Positions 6,779 through 14,561 of a stretch of 36,800 nt of DNA are shown piece by piece. The stretch covers positions 1-36,800 of the forward strand of contig NZ_JAFYHP010000006.1 in the NCBI RefSeq assembly GCF_017539065.1, read 5' to 3'. Source of the DNA: Methanobrevibacter sp. (GTDB lineage: Archaea; Methanobacteriota; Methanobacteria; Methanobacteriales; Methanobacteriaceae). The notes below the pieces were generated by a model. It saw only the letters and a list, made by a program, of their open reading frames with translations. It had not been told where the DNA came from and ran no database searches. The position numbers and the translations under genes are program-made. How positions within the stretch are numbered: the stretch's first letter is position 1; each line of letters starts with the position of its first letter.

Positions 6779-6840
6779 GTTAAGGATTTTTAATCCTTAT
6801 CTTATTTATTTTTTAGGTATTGAAAACACAGTTCGGTTTT

Positions 6841-6868
6841 AGTTATCCTAGTGATAACTATTTTTTTT
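6841..6868 (+). terminator. hdrCB terminator hairpin with T-run
   Basis: AGTTATC (6841-6847) pairs with GATAACT (6853-6859) around a 5-nt loop and is followed by eight Ts. A smaller hairpin AAGGATT/AATCCTT at 6782-6798, right after the hdrB stop and followed by a T-rich stretch, may act as a first terminator. Confidence 0.6.
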
Positions 6869-6969
6869 ATATCAAATTTTTTTTGTTTGATTGAATACGA
6901 ATAATTCGGGATTATGTTTATATATCAAGTAGTTTAATATAATAATGTAATAATTATAGAGGTGTAATT

Positions 6970-7236
6970 ATGTTTGTAGCAACATTAGACGGTATATTTA
7001 AATATGCTGACCTTCCAGAAGAATATGAACCATATGTTCAATTCAAAGCAACTATTGATAAAAGAGAACTCAAATCTGATGATGAAATAGCAATTTTAAA
7101 CATTGCAGGTACTTCAACTCATCATGTTTTATTCTTAGATTCATATAGTAATACTAGTGAAATTGAAAGAGAATTAAAAGATGCAGATGCTAAAATTAAT
7201 CACACTACTTTAAAAATTATAGGTGGACATTTATGA
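6970..7236 (+). CDS. Small conserved methanogen protein (DUF749-like)
   Basis: This 88-residue soluble protein has a conserved-looking N-terminus MFVATLDGIFKYADLPEEY and a central IAILNIAGTSTHHVLFLDSY stretch. The pattern resembles the DUF749 family known only from methanogens, but I assign this from memory of the motif and cannot test it. GAGGTG stands 5 nt before the ATG and a TTTATATA box is at 6917-6924. Its stop overlaps the next start as ATGA at 7233-7236, so the two genes are translationally coupled. Confidence 0.7.
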   Translation: MFVATLDGIFKYADLPEEYEPYVQFKATIDKRELKSDDEIAILNIAGTSTHHVLFLDSYSNTSEIERELKDADAKINHTTLKIIGGHL

Positions 7237-7760
7237 GTTTGCCCTCAGAACAAAATTGGTTAATTCTAAATCATCTTATAAAAGATTTAACTAAGAAAGG
7301 ATATAAAATCCCTGATGGAATTAACCCTGAGATGGGAATAATCAGATCAACAATTAGTTCATATAAAAGAGACCCTTCCCATCCCGAATTGATTAATGGT
7401 TTGGCAAAGGCGGAAATGTCATTAAATAATATTCAAGGAACTCTTTTAACAATCGCTGATGAAGAAGGTGACGAATATGCTGACCATTGGCTTGATTTGT
7501 TAAAACAAGCTATGCAAGGAAAAGAATTATTTGAATTTGCAGATTCAAGGTCAAAATTTTTAGTAAATACTCCACCAGGTTTAATTACCGGTAGAATCAA
7601 CTTAAGAGTTCCTTTAGCTGAAGAAAGAGTTCAAGAAATTGCAGAATGGAACGGTCTTATTATTGAATATGACGATGATGTTACTGTTCAATTACATGGA
7701 GATAAGGAAGACCTCCAAGTTGGTTTAAAAGAGATGGGTTCTTTCTTTTTAGAAGATTAA
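7233..7760 (+). CDS. Conserved archaeal protein (DUF2096-like)
   Basis: This 175-residue soluble protein has an N-terminal helical half (NWLILNHLIKDLTKKGYKI, then paired helices to about residue 110) and a C-terminal half GLITGRINLRVPLAEERVQEIAEW that looks like an alpha/beta domain. It resembles the DUF2096 group of methanogen proteins of unknown function; this is recall, not a search. AGGTGG lies 6 nt upstream of the ATG. It overlaps the preceding gene by 4 bp and is followed after 11 bp by a metallophosphoesterase, so three genes form one operon. Confidence 0.7.
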   Translation: MSLPSEQNWLILNHLIKDLTKKGYKIPDGINPEMGIIRSTISSYKRDPSHPELINGLAKAEMSLNNIQGTLLTIADEEGDEYADHWLDLLKQAMQGKELFEFADSRSKFLVNTPPGLITGRINLRVPLAEERVQEIAEWNGLIIEYDDDVTVQLHGDKEDLQVGLKEMGSFFLED

Positions 7761-7771
7761 ATGGTGATTAT

Positions 7772-8461
7772 ATGGTTAAAATATTAGCTATAAGTGATGT
7801 TCATGGCGAAGAAAATGAAAACTTGTATACTTATTTAAATAATAATGAAATTGATTTAGTTTTAATTTTGGGCGATATCACTAATTTTGGACCTCTTGAT
7901 TTTGTAGAAACATTCATTAATAAGGTAGCTGATTGTGGAGTGGATGTAATAGCAATTCCTGGAAATTGCGACCCTAATGGAATTTGTAATGCTATTAATG
8001 ATGTTTCATTCTGTCTTCACAACAATATTATTGCTTATGGAGATGCAATATTATTTGGTTTCGGGGGATCTAATCCAACTCCATTCGATACTCCGGGCGA
8101 AATGGATGACGATAAAATCTACAGACAAGTTTATGATTTGTTAGCTAACTATGATTATGTTTACAATTCTGATGTTCCTAAAGTGAAAATTTTAGTCACT
8201 CATGCCCCACCGTTCAATACTGATGCTGATAGAGTTGAAAATGGCGAGCATGTGGGCAGTCCGGGAATTCTAAAATCAATTCATGAGTTTGAACCTCAAA
8301 TAAACTTGTGTGGACATATTCATGAGGCTAAATCCCTTAGTAAAATTGGAAAAACTACAGATGTAGCAAATCCTGGGATGCTTAAGGATAATGGAGCTGT
8401 TTTAATTGATGTAATAGATGGCTCCAATTATGAGATAAGTATCGTCTCATTAGAAGAATAA
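7772..8461 (+). CDS. Metallophosphoesterase family protein
   Basis: The 229-residue protein carries all five blocks of a calcineurin-like phosphoesterase: ISDVHGE near residue 7, LILGDITNFGP near 31, IPGNCDPNG near 65, VTHAPPF near 143 and CGHIHEAKS near 176. These Asp, His and Asn residues bind two metal ions for phosphoester hydrolysis. The substrate cannot be read from the sequence. GGTG lies 5 nt before the start. It closes the operon begun at 6970, and a T-rich stretch follows. Confidence 0.88.
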   Translation: MVKILAISDVHGEENENLYTYLNNNEIDLVLILGDITNFGPLDFVETFINKVADCGVDVIAIPGNCDPNGICNAINDVSFCLHNNIIAYGDAILFGFGGSNPTPFDTPGEMDDDKIYRQVYDLLANYDYVYNSDVPKVKILVTHAPPFNTDADRVENGEHVGSPGILKSIHEFEPQINLCGHIHEAKSLSKIGKTTDVANPGMLKDNGAVLIDVIDGSNYEISIVSLEE

Positions 8462-8468
8462 TTACTTA

Positions 8469-8515
8469 TTCTTTCTTTTTTTCTATTTTTTTCAATGATT
8501 TTTTTAAATTCAAAT
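8469..8515 (+). terminator. T-rich terminator after the phosphoesterase gene
   Basis: Successive T-runs of seven, seven and seven follow within 55 bp of the stop codon without a clear hairpin, as is common for archaeal termination. Confidence 0.45.
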
Positions 8516-8575
8516 AAAAAATTTTATTTAAGATTAATTTAAGATATTTATTTATATATTTTTGGAGAGATTATC

Positions 8576-9487
8576 ATGATATGGGTCAGTGGGAATGTTG
8601 ATGGGAAAAAATATAAAGAACCATTTTCCAAAGGAATTATGTCCCGTTCCCTAAATGTTGCTGATATTGGGATAGAAAGAGCTCATGTTATTGCCAGTGA
8701 TATTGAGGCAAATCTGATTAAAAACAATGTTACTGAAATTTCCAGCAAGGAGTTAGCAGATACTGTTTTACATCATTTAGAATCCGTTGATTCTAACATT
8801 GCAGTTAAATATAAAAATTGGAGAGCATTAAGAACTTCCCAAAAGCCATTAATTATTTTAATTGGTGGTGCATCAGGAGTAGGTACCTCTTCAATGGCAT
8901 TTGAACTTGCTAACAGATTAAGATTAAAAAATCTTATCAGTACTGATATGATTCGTGAAGTGATGCGTAAGATTGTCTCTAAAGAATTAAGTCCCGTAAT
9001 TCATAAATCTAGTTTTGATGCTCATGAAAGCATTCGAACACCCTCTATAAGGGTAGATTCTGTTATTGAAGGATTTATTAGTCATGTAGATGTTGTTAAT
9101 GTAGGTATTGAAGCGATTATAGAACGATCTGTAAAAGAAGGAATTAGTACTATTATTGAAGGAGTTCATGTGGTTCCAGGTTTTATTAGAAAAGATTTAA
9201 TTGAAGATAATAACATTATTATTTTTACATTAACTGTTGATGATGAGGAATCACATAAACAAAGATTCTATTCTAGATGCAGGCAACCCTGGGTAAAGCG
9301 ATCTCTTGAAAGATATATGGATAATTTTGATACAATTAGAAAAACTCAAAAATTTTTAGTTGAACAGGCTAAAATTCATGATACTCGTATTATTAACAAT
9401 GTGGATATCAACGAAACCATAGATATAATGGTTAGTGATATTCTTGAAAAATTTGTGGGTGCGGAATATGTTGAACAAAAAAGTTAA
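8576..9487 (+). CDS. 2-phosphoglycerate kinase
   Basis: The 303-residue protein combines an N-terminal ATP-cone-like domain (PFSKGIMSRSLNVADIG near residue 17) with a P-loop kinase domain whose Walker A is GGASGVGTSS near residue 97. STDMIREVMR and ISTIIEGVHVVPG follow. This matches methanogen 2-phosphoglycerate kinase, which phosphorylates 2-phosphoglycerate to 2,3-diphosphoglycerate, the first step to the cyclic 2,3-diphosphoglycerate found in Methanobacteriales. GGAG lies 8 nt before the ATG. Its end overlaps the following CBS gene by 20 bp. Confidence 0.85.
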   Translation: MIWVSGNVDGKKYKEPFSKGIMSRSLNVADIGIERAHVIASDIEANLIKNNVTEISSKELADTVLHHLESVDSNIAVKYKNWRALRTSQKPLIILIGGASGVGTSSMAFELANRLRLKNLISTDMIREVMRKIVSKELSPVIHKSSFDAHESIRTPSIRVDSVIEGFISHVDVVNVGIEAIIERSVKEGISTIIEGVHVVPGFIRKDLIEDNNIIIFTLTVDDEESHKQRFYSRCRQPWVKRSLERYMDNFDTIRKTQKFLVEQAKIHDTRIINNVDINETIDIMVSDILEKFVGAEYVEQKS

Positions 9488-9854
9488 AGATATAATGACT
9501 TCTGAGGTAATTACTACTACTTCAGATGTTGATGTTGTAAATGCATTTGAAAAGTTAATGGAATATAAAATCAGTTCTCTTCCTGTTTTGGAAGATGATA
9601 AGTTAGTTGGGATTATAACTGCGACAGATGTTGGACATAACCTAATTTTGGATAAATATGAATTAGGTACCAGTGTTAAAGAAATTATGATTTCTCCTGT
9701 GGTTACAGTTTCTCCTGAAGATACTATTGAAACTGCAATTAAAGTTATGAAAGAAGGTGCTTCTTCTGGAATTTTAAATCAGCTTCCAGTTGTCGATGGA
9801 GAAAAATTAGTGGGAATTATTTCCGATGGGGATATTATTCAGGAAATATTCTAA
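9468..9854 (+). CDS. CBS-domain pair protein
   Basis: The frame is open from 9435, but GGTG at about 9458 precedes the ATG at 9468 by the usual short spacing, so I choose 9468 (128 residues). Two CBS domains fill the protein: VKDIMTSEVITTTSDV with LVGIITATDVG, then VKEIMISPVVTVSPEDT with LVGIISDGDII. CBS pairs bind adenosine nucleotides or SAM and act as sensors. No catalytic domain is attached. The 20-bp overlap with 2-phosphoglycerate kinase suggests coupled translation and perhaps energy-state control of that step, which is inference. Confidence 0.85.
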   Translation: MLNKKVKDIMTSEVITTTSDVDVVNAFEKLMEYKISSLPVLEDDKLVGIITATDVGHNLILDKYELGTSVKEIMISPVVTVSPEDTIETAIKVMKEGASSGILNQLPVVDGEKLVGIISDGDIIQEIF

Positions 9855-9865
9855 TAATTCCTTTA

Positions 9866-9882
9866 ATTTTTTATTTTTTTTT
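9866..9882 (+). terminator. T-tract terminator after the CBS gene
   Basis: Runs of six and nine Ts separated by one A follow the stop codon by about a dozen bases. Confidence 0.45.
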
Positions 9883-9989
9883 AATTTAACTATTTTTAAT
9901 GCAGTTACTGTAAATTAATTTTTTTTCTAGAAATAATTTTTAAATTATTTTTTATCTTTTTTTAATATTATCTGTATTTTTTGATAACA

Positions 9990-9997
9990 TTTATATA
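9990..9997 (+). promoter_or_regulatory. SRP RNA promoter TATA box
   Basis: TTTATATA lies about 27 nt before the proposed 5' end of the SRP RNA, the spacing expected for an archaeal RNA gene. Confidence 0.65.
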
Positions 9998-10016
9998 ATA
10001 TTAAAATCAAATATAA

Positions 10017-10280
10017 AGTTGGCTAGACTGGAGGGTTAGGGGTCCTCTGTAAGCACACACCCCCTTTGGTGCAGTTGAAGTTCAAGAGGCGGCTTTTTAA
10101 GAGAGTATGAGCCTAGAAAAACAACATAGAAACCTCGTCCTACAGGATTGGTGGTGGTGAAGTTTTTACTGGAGGGTAAAAATTAGTCATCTCTAATATG
10201 GGAACGGGTCAGGCCCGGAAGGGAGCAGCTCTACTGTTAACATGCAATGCTTGTAGAATCCCGGGGTGGAGTTGGCTTTT
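10017..10280 (+). ncRNA. ffs: Signal recognition particle 7S RNA
   Basis: The diagnostic helix 8 is present at about 10207-10230 as GGGTCAGGCCCGGAAGGGAG followed by CAGC, with its GGAA tetraloop and the asymmetric loop that binds SRP54. A GGAGGGTTAGGGGTCC region near the 5' end and the AATCCCGGGGTGG segment near the 3' end fit the archaeal fold. AGTTGGCT occurs at both ends (10017-10024 and 10270-10277), which can pair with itself antiparallel through four central G-U wobbles to close helix 1. A T-run at 10277-10282 ends it. The ends are inferred from this pairing and the TATA box. Confidence 0.93.
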
Positions 10281-10356
10281 TTAGATCACTCATATTTTTG
10301 AGATTAGTCCACTTTTGAACATGCCATTTATAAAAATAATTAAGTTTATTAAGATG

Positions 10357-10369
10357 TTTTTACATATAT
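10357..10369 (+). promoter_or_regulatory. tRNA-Ser promoter TATA box
   Basis: TTTTTACATATAT lies about 25-30 nt before the mature 5' end of the tRNA. Confidence 0.5.
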
Positions 10370-10391
10370 CTTAGTATACTGTTTTTTACTA

Positions 10392-10475
10392 GTCGGGATG
10401 GCCCAGCCTGGTACGGCGTCGGACTGCTAATCCGATGGTCATTTGACCTCCGGGGTTCAAATCCCCGTCCCGGCG
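10392..10475 (+). tRNA. tRNA-Ser (anticodon GCU)
   Basis: The acceptor stem GTCGGGA pairs with TCCCGGC with one T-G wobble, and the discriminator base is G. The anticodon stem TCGGA/TCCGA holds loop CTGCTAA with anticodon GCT, reading AGC and AGU. A long variable arm (TGGTCATTTGACC) marks a class II tRNA, as expected for serine. The T arm is CGGGG-TTCAAAT-CCCCG. CCA is not encoded and there is no intron. A short T-run after the gene reaches the stop codon of the convergent transporter gene 4 bp away. Confidence 0.96.
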
Positions 10476-10479
10476 CTTT

Positions 10480-11385
10480 TTAATTATCTATTTCTTGGTC
10501 ATGGTCATATTCTAATCCTATTGGGCACACGTGTACCATTACTGATTTTATCTCAGGGATAGTTTTTAGGATATTATCTTCTACTTCATGCGCAATTTTA
10601 TGGGTTTCGTTTAAGGGCATGTTTCCGTCAACTTGAACATGCAGATAGGCAGTAGCATATGACCCTAAATAATCAACTTTAATATTATGTGCTCCTTGCG
10701 CATTTGGAGTTAAATTAGCCACAGTTCTTATTTTATCTATTAAGTCTTGTGAAGGTACTTTTCCCATAATATTATCTATATTTTCTTTACCAATATCATA
10801 TGCAGTTTTAATGATTAACAAACCTATTAATAATCCAACAAGAGGATCTAAAATTGGATATCCAATGTTCGCTAAAATAACGCTTATTAAAATAGCAATT
10901 GATGTAAATATATCTGTTTTTTGATGTTTTCCATCAGCGACAATGGCAGGACTTTTGATTTCCTTTCCTATGTTAATAATATATTCGCTGATGAAATAGT
11001 TAACAAATATTCCAAAAACCGCCATTAATGCAGCATAGAAATCCGGAACTGTAATTAATTCAGGATGCAATAATTTATTGAAAGCACCTGTTATGATTTC
11101 ATAAGCAACAATTGCTAAAAATACAACAATTAGCAATCCACTAATTGCTTCTGCACGGCCATGACCTAAAGGATGCTCTTTATCAGCAGGTTTTTGACCT
11201 ATTCTAAATCCTGCATAGGCTATTATTGAGGTTGTCACATCTGAAAGGGTATGTGCTCCTTCTGATACTAACGCGTAACTTCCAGACATGAGTCCGACAA
11301 AAATGTTTAAAACTGTTAAAATGGTGTTTGCAACAATTGCTACCGCTGAAGCTTTTGTTCCAGCTTTATTTCTATAATCATCCAT
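10480..11385 (-). CDS. Cation diffusion facilitator family metal transporter
   Basis: This 301-residue membrane protein has about six transmembrane helices and the two metal-site motifs of the CDF family: HTLSD near residue 41 and HQKTD near residue 154. The HPLGHGRAE loop lies between them, followed by a cytoplasmic ferredoxin-like domain with LHVQVDGN and VMVHVCP. CDF proteins export divalent metals such as zinc, manganese or iron in exchange for protons. The metal cannot be told from sequence here. Its start overlaps the end of the aminotransferase gene by 8 bp, so both lie on one transcript. Confidence 0.92.
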   Translation of the reverse strand: MDDYRNKAGTKASAVAIVANTILTVLNIFVGLMSGSYALVSEGAHTLSDVTTSIIAYAGFRIGQKPADKEHPLGHGRAEAISGLLIVVFLAIVAYEIITGAFNKLLHPELITVPDFYAALMAVFGIFVNYFISEYIINIGKEIKSPAIVADGKHQKTDIFTSIAILISVILANIGYPILDPLVGLLIGLLIIKTAYDIGKENIDNIMGKVPSQDLIDKIRTVANLTPNAQGAHNIKVDYLGSYATAYLHVQVDGNMPLNETHKIAHEVEDNILKTIPEIKSVMVHVCPIGLEYDHDQEIDN

Positions 11386-12496
11386 TTATTACACGCTCTT
11401 CTAAAATATTCATGGCTTTTTCGATATTTTCATAGGAATTAGCATAGGACATTCTGATATGTCCTTCTCCGTTTGATCCAAAGGCAAATCCAGGAACAGT
11501 AATCACCCCTGCATCCGCAGCTTTAGCAACGAAATTTTCTTCTTCAATTTTTGGAAATACATAAAATGCCCCTTCGGCGTTTACTGTTTCATAACCCATT
11601 CCATTCAAGCGACTAACAATCAGGTCCCTTCTTCTTTGGAATTCATTAACCATTTTGGTTACTTCATCCTGCGGGCCGGTTAATGCCTCATATGCTCCTT
11701 TTTGTGCAGTAGAATTACTGCATGCAATGCTGTTTTGGTGTACTTTAAATAGTTCTTCGGTATGTTCGTCATTTGCAGTCAAATAACCCACCCTTAACCC
11801 AGTCATTGCATATGTTTTTGAAAATCCGTTAATTGTAATTACGTTATCGCTATATTTTGCAGGGGAGTAATGTTTTTTGTCATATATTATTTTTTCATAA
11901 ATTTCATCTGAAATAATTAAAAAATTATGGTCCATAGATAAATCGGCAATTGCTTTTATGTCTTCTTTTTCCATTACTGCTCCTGTTGGGTTGGATGGTG
12001 AATTCAATATAATTGCTTTTGTTTTATCACTAATTTTTTCTAAAACATCGTCCGCTTTTAATTTAAATTCGTTTTCCATTTTACAATCTACGGGCACGAT
12101 ATTTCCACCAGCTAAATTAATAACCGCTTCATATAATAGAAAACTAGGGTTCGGCAATAGTATTTCATCACCCGGTTCCATAAATGCTTGAGCACTGATG
12201 TATAATGCTTCACTAGCTCCAACTGTAACAATGACATTTTCCGGATCGGTATTGATGCCATTATCATTTTTGAATTTTTTAACAATTTCCTCTCTTAATT
12301 CAATATATCCTTTGTTTGGAGTATAATGGGTATCATTTTCATCAATTGATTTCTTCATTGCATCCTTGATGTTTTGAGGTACATCAAAGTCAGGTTCACC
12401 AATACCCAAGTTTATGGCATTGGGATTTGTGGCTTCAAACATTTTTCTAATCAATGATAATTCGATTAATTTGGTTCTATTTGCTGGTTTTATCAT
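11378..12496 (-). CDS. Class I/II pyridoxal-phosphate aminotransferase
   Basis: The 372-residue protein is a fold-type I aminotransferase. Motifs are NLGIGEPDFDVP near residue 29, NSPSNPTGAVM near 164, IISDEIYEKIIY near 194 and NGFSKTYAMTGLRVGY, where K227 should bind PLP. FPKIEE and a C-terminal arginine motif HIRMSYA follow. It is most like aspartate or alanine aminotransferases of archaea; substrate specificity cannot be settled by eye. GAGG stands a few bases before the ATG. An AT-rich palindrome at about 12511-12535 fills the short gap to the radical SAM gene upstream. Confidence 0.9.
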   Translation of the reverse strand: MIKPANRTKLIELSLIRKMFEATNPNAINLGIGEPDFDVPQNIKDAMKKSIDENDTHYTPNKGYIELREEIVKKFKNDNGINTDPENVIVTVGASEALYISAQAFMEPGDEILLPNPSFLLYEAVINLAGGNIVPVDCKMENEFKLKADDVLEKISDKTKAIILNSPSNPTGAVMEKEDIKAIADLSMDHNFLIISDEIYEKIIYDKKHYSPAKYSDNVITINGFSKTYAMTGLRVGYLTANDEHTEELFKVHQNSIACSNSTAQKGAYEALTGPQDEVTKMVNEFQRRRDLIVSRLNGMGYETVNAEGAFYVFPKIEEENFVAKAADAGVITVPGFAFGSNGEGHIRMSYANSYENIEKAMNILEERVING

Positions 12497-12537
12497 ATTT
12501 TTGCCTCACTATATTATAATATAATTATTATAGTAAA

Positions 12538-14109
12538 TTAATTTTTTTCTAGTAATACTTTTTCGCATGCTCCACAATTATAGCAGGTAGATGTTTCACA
12601 CCATGGTGTTTGTTTCAGATTTCTCAATCGTCTGTGCTCTATTTTTAGAAATCTTTCATCTACGCCAACATCAATATTGCTCCAAGGTAATTTTTCATCA
12701 AGATCATATTTTGGAGTTATCTCCTTCCACTCTTTAAGTGTCGGTTGCTTTTCTAGAGATTTTTCAATAATCGTAGAAATGCTCCTATTTCCACAAGATA
12801 GTATATATTGAATTAGTCCTTTTTTAGGACTTTCGCACTTTATGTTATAATTTTTCATTTCCTTTTGAATATACCTAGTTTTCTTTTTAATGTCCTTAAA
12901 ATCATAACATTCCCATTGGAGTGGTGTATGAGGTTTTGGAATCACTGGATTTATACTAAATTTCACTCTTTTAGGATTTCTATGCATGTTAGCTATTTTT
13001 TTCATGTATTCACAAAGTTCATGAATATCCTCGTTACTTTCACCGGGTATTCCTATTAGAAAATACAACTTAATATTGAAGTCTAATTCAATGGCATTTT
13101 TTATTACTGTAAAAATTTGTTTTTCCAGTATGGATTTATTTACTACTTTTCTAAGTTTACTAATGGATTCTGGTGCTAGAGTTATTGTTTTCAGCCCACT
13201 TTTTTTCAAGGTGACTAATGTTTCTTTAGTGATTGATTCAATTCTCAGTGAAGGTGTTGAAATTTGGAAACCTTCACTTTCAAGACCATCAATCAATTTA
13301 TCAAGATCACTATAATCTGAAACTGCCGCACCAATCAATGTAACTTTATTTAATCCAGTATTTTTTCTATTTTCAATTGCTATGTCAATTAGGTGTTTCC
13401 AATTTGTTTCTCTGGTAGGCCGATAAAGATAACCTGCCATACAGAATCTACAACCTCTGGTACAACCTCTTGAAACATTTAACATTATTGAATTATTGAA
13501 AATGCTTTGATAGTTCTCATCATCACTTTTACTTATAACCGGTTGAGTTATGTGGTAAGTTTCATCCATATTTTCTATAATGCGGATTTTTGTTTTATTA
13601 TCAAATTCGGGAATGTATATTCCCTCGATATCAAGGAATTTTTCTAAATCATTGTTCGACGAATTTTTATAAACGTTTAATATTTCGTTAATTGTATGTT
13701 CACCTTCTCCAATAATGAATAAATCAATAAAATCTGATAATGGAAGAGGATTAGCAGTTGCACAAGGTCCACCAGCTATAATTAATGGATCATCGTCTCC
13801 ACGGTCTTTTCTCTTAAGTGGGATTTCTGCATCTTTTAGCATTTGCAAAACGTTAAAATAGTCTTCTTCAAACTGAAGGGAAAAGCTTATTATATCAAAA
13901 TATTTGCTAGGAGTATTGGATTCAAGTGATTTAATGTTAGGATAAATTATTCTCTCACACCAAGTATCTTCACGTTCGTTAATTAAATTATACAGGATGT
14001 TATAACCTAATGAAGACATTGCAGTCCTATAAATATTCGGATAACTTAATCCGAATCTTATATCTACTTTCTTGTAGTCTTTTTGAAAAATGTTTTTTTC
14101 ATACAACAT
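12538..14109 (-). CDS. B12-binding-type radical SAM protein
   Basis: The frame begins TTG-ATG; I prefer the ATG at 14109 (523 residues). The N-terminal part (SYPNIYRTAMSSLGYNILY, LIIAGGPCATANPLPLSDF, FIIGEGEHTINEIL) matches the B12-binding-like domain of this group. The radical SAM motif CTRGCRFC is at residues 217-224 counting from the TTG. A C-terminal CETSTCYNCGAC may hold a further iron-sulfur cluster. Related proteins are conserved in archaea and bacteria without an established reaction. It precedes the aminotransferase on the same strand by 41 bp. Confidence 0.87.
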   Translation of the reverse strand: MLYEKNIFQKDYKKVDIRFGLSYPNIYRTAMSSLGYNILYNLINEREDTWCERIIYPNIKSLESNTPSKYFDIISFSLQFEEDYFNVLQMLKDAEIPLKRKDRGDDDPLIIAGGPCATANPLPLSDFIDLFIIGEGEHTINEILNVYKNSSNNDLEKFLDIEGIYIPEFDNKTKIRIIENMDETYHITQPVISKSDDENYQSIFNNSIMLNVSRGCTRGCRFCMAGYLYRPTRETNWKHLIDIAIENRKNTGLNKVTLIGAAVSDYSDLDKLIDGLESEGFQISTPSLRIESITKETLVTLKKSGLKTITLAPESISKLRKVVNKSILEKQIFTVIKNAIELDFNIKLYFLIGIPGESNEDIHELCEYMKKIANMHRNPKRVKFSINPVIPKPHTPLQWECYDFKDIKKKTRYIQKEMKNYNIKCESPKKGLIQYILSCGNRSISTIIEKSLEKQPTLKEWKEITPKYDLDEKLPWSNIDVGVDERFLKIEHRRLRNLKQTPWCETSTCYNCGACEKVLLEKN

Positions 14110-14450
14110 CAAATCAACTTTTTACAGATTTTTTTATTTTTAAATTTTGAGTTTATTTTTCCCATTACTTTTATTATCTTAATTGTTTTTTCTTAAATCA
14201 TACAATTTTTCATTGAATTTTATTTTAATTACTGAATATAAACTAATTTTTTCAATAAAAAATCATCATTTTCAAATTTCATTTTTCATGGATTTGTTAA
14301 AATTTTATTTAAAATTTAAGATATTTAATTTTATCTTAGATAATTTTAATTTATTTATTTCTTAATTTTACTTTTATACTAAATTTTAACCTTTTTTGAT
14401 TAATTTGAGTATTTTTAAAGGGTTTTTCACATATTGGGGTTTTAAAAACA
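14110..14450. other. AT-rich intergenic region with no gene seen
   Basis: This stretch separates the divergent radical SAM and surface-protein genes. It is extremely AT-rich with frequent T-runs. A short open frame inside it (14183-14365) reads as low-complexity F/I/L/N and is not believable. It probably holds the minus-strand promoter of the radical SAM gene, with an AATTTAAAAATA box near 14140. Confidence 0.6.
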
Positions 14451-14458
14451 TTTATATA
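14451..14458 (+). promoter_or_regulatory. Surface-protein promoter TATA box
   Basis: AAAAACA followed by TTTATATA predicts transcription start near 14481-14484, giving a leader of about 80 nt. Confidence 0.65.
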
Positions 14459-14483
14459 TGATAAACTAAATAATTCTTATCCA

Positions 14484-14557
14484 CTCATTATGAAATACTA
14501 TATTTTAGTATAATCATATTTTACTATAAAATTTTCGTAATGAGAACCAAGAGGTGG
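14484..14557 (+). promoter_or_regulatory. Structured 5' leader of the surface-protein mRNA
   Basis: CTCATTA (14484-14490) pairs with TAATGAG (14538-14544), closing a domain that begins at the predicted transcript 5' end and stops 6 nt before the ribosome binding site GAGGTGG (14551-14557). Inside are ATACTA/TAGTAT (14495-14500 with 14506-14511) and an alternative TTTTAGTA pairing downstream. An upstream reading frame MKYYILV starts at ATG 14490 within the stem. The pairing could influence access to the binding site; this is inferred. Confidence 0.45.
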
Positions 14558-14561
14558 AAAA

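Noticed and set aside
10283..10391. SRP RNA and tRNA-Ser neighbourhood as an integration site
   Set aside because: No repeated tRNA 3' end, integrase or foreign-looking genes follow the tRNA; the next genes are ordinary chromosomal ones.
12511..12535. AT palindrome between the radical SAM and aminotransferase genes as an operator
   Set aside because: It consists only of A and T apart from its end bases; such palindromes arise readily in this composition and may just be part of the promoter.
14183..14365. 60-codon plus-strand frame in the AT-rich gap
   Set aside because: Composed almost entirely of F, I, L, N and K, with no ribosome binding site or motif; fits random AT-rich sequence.
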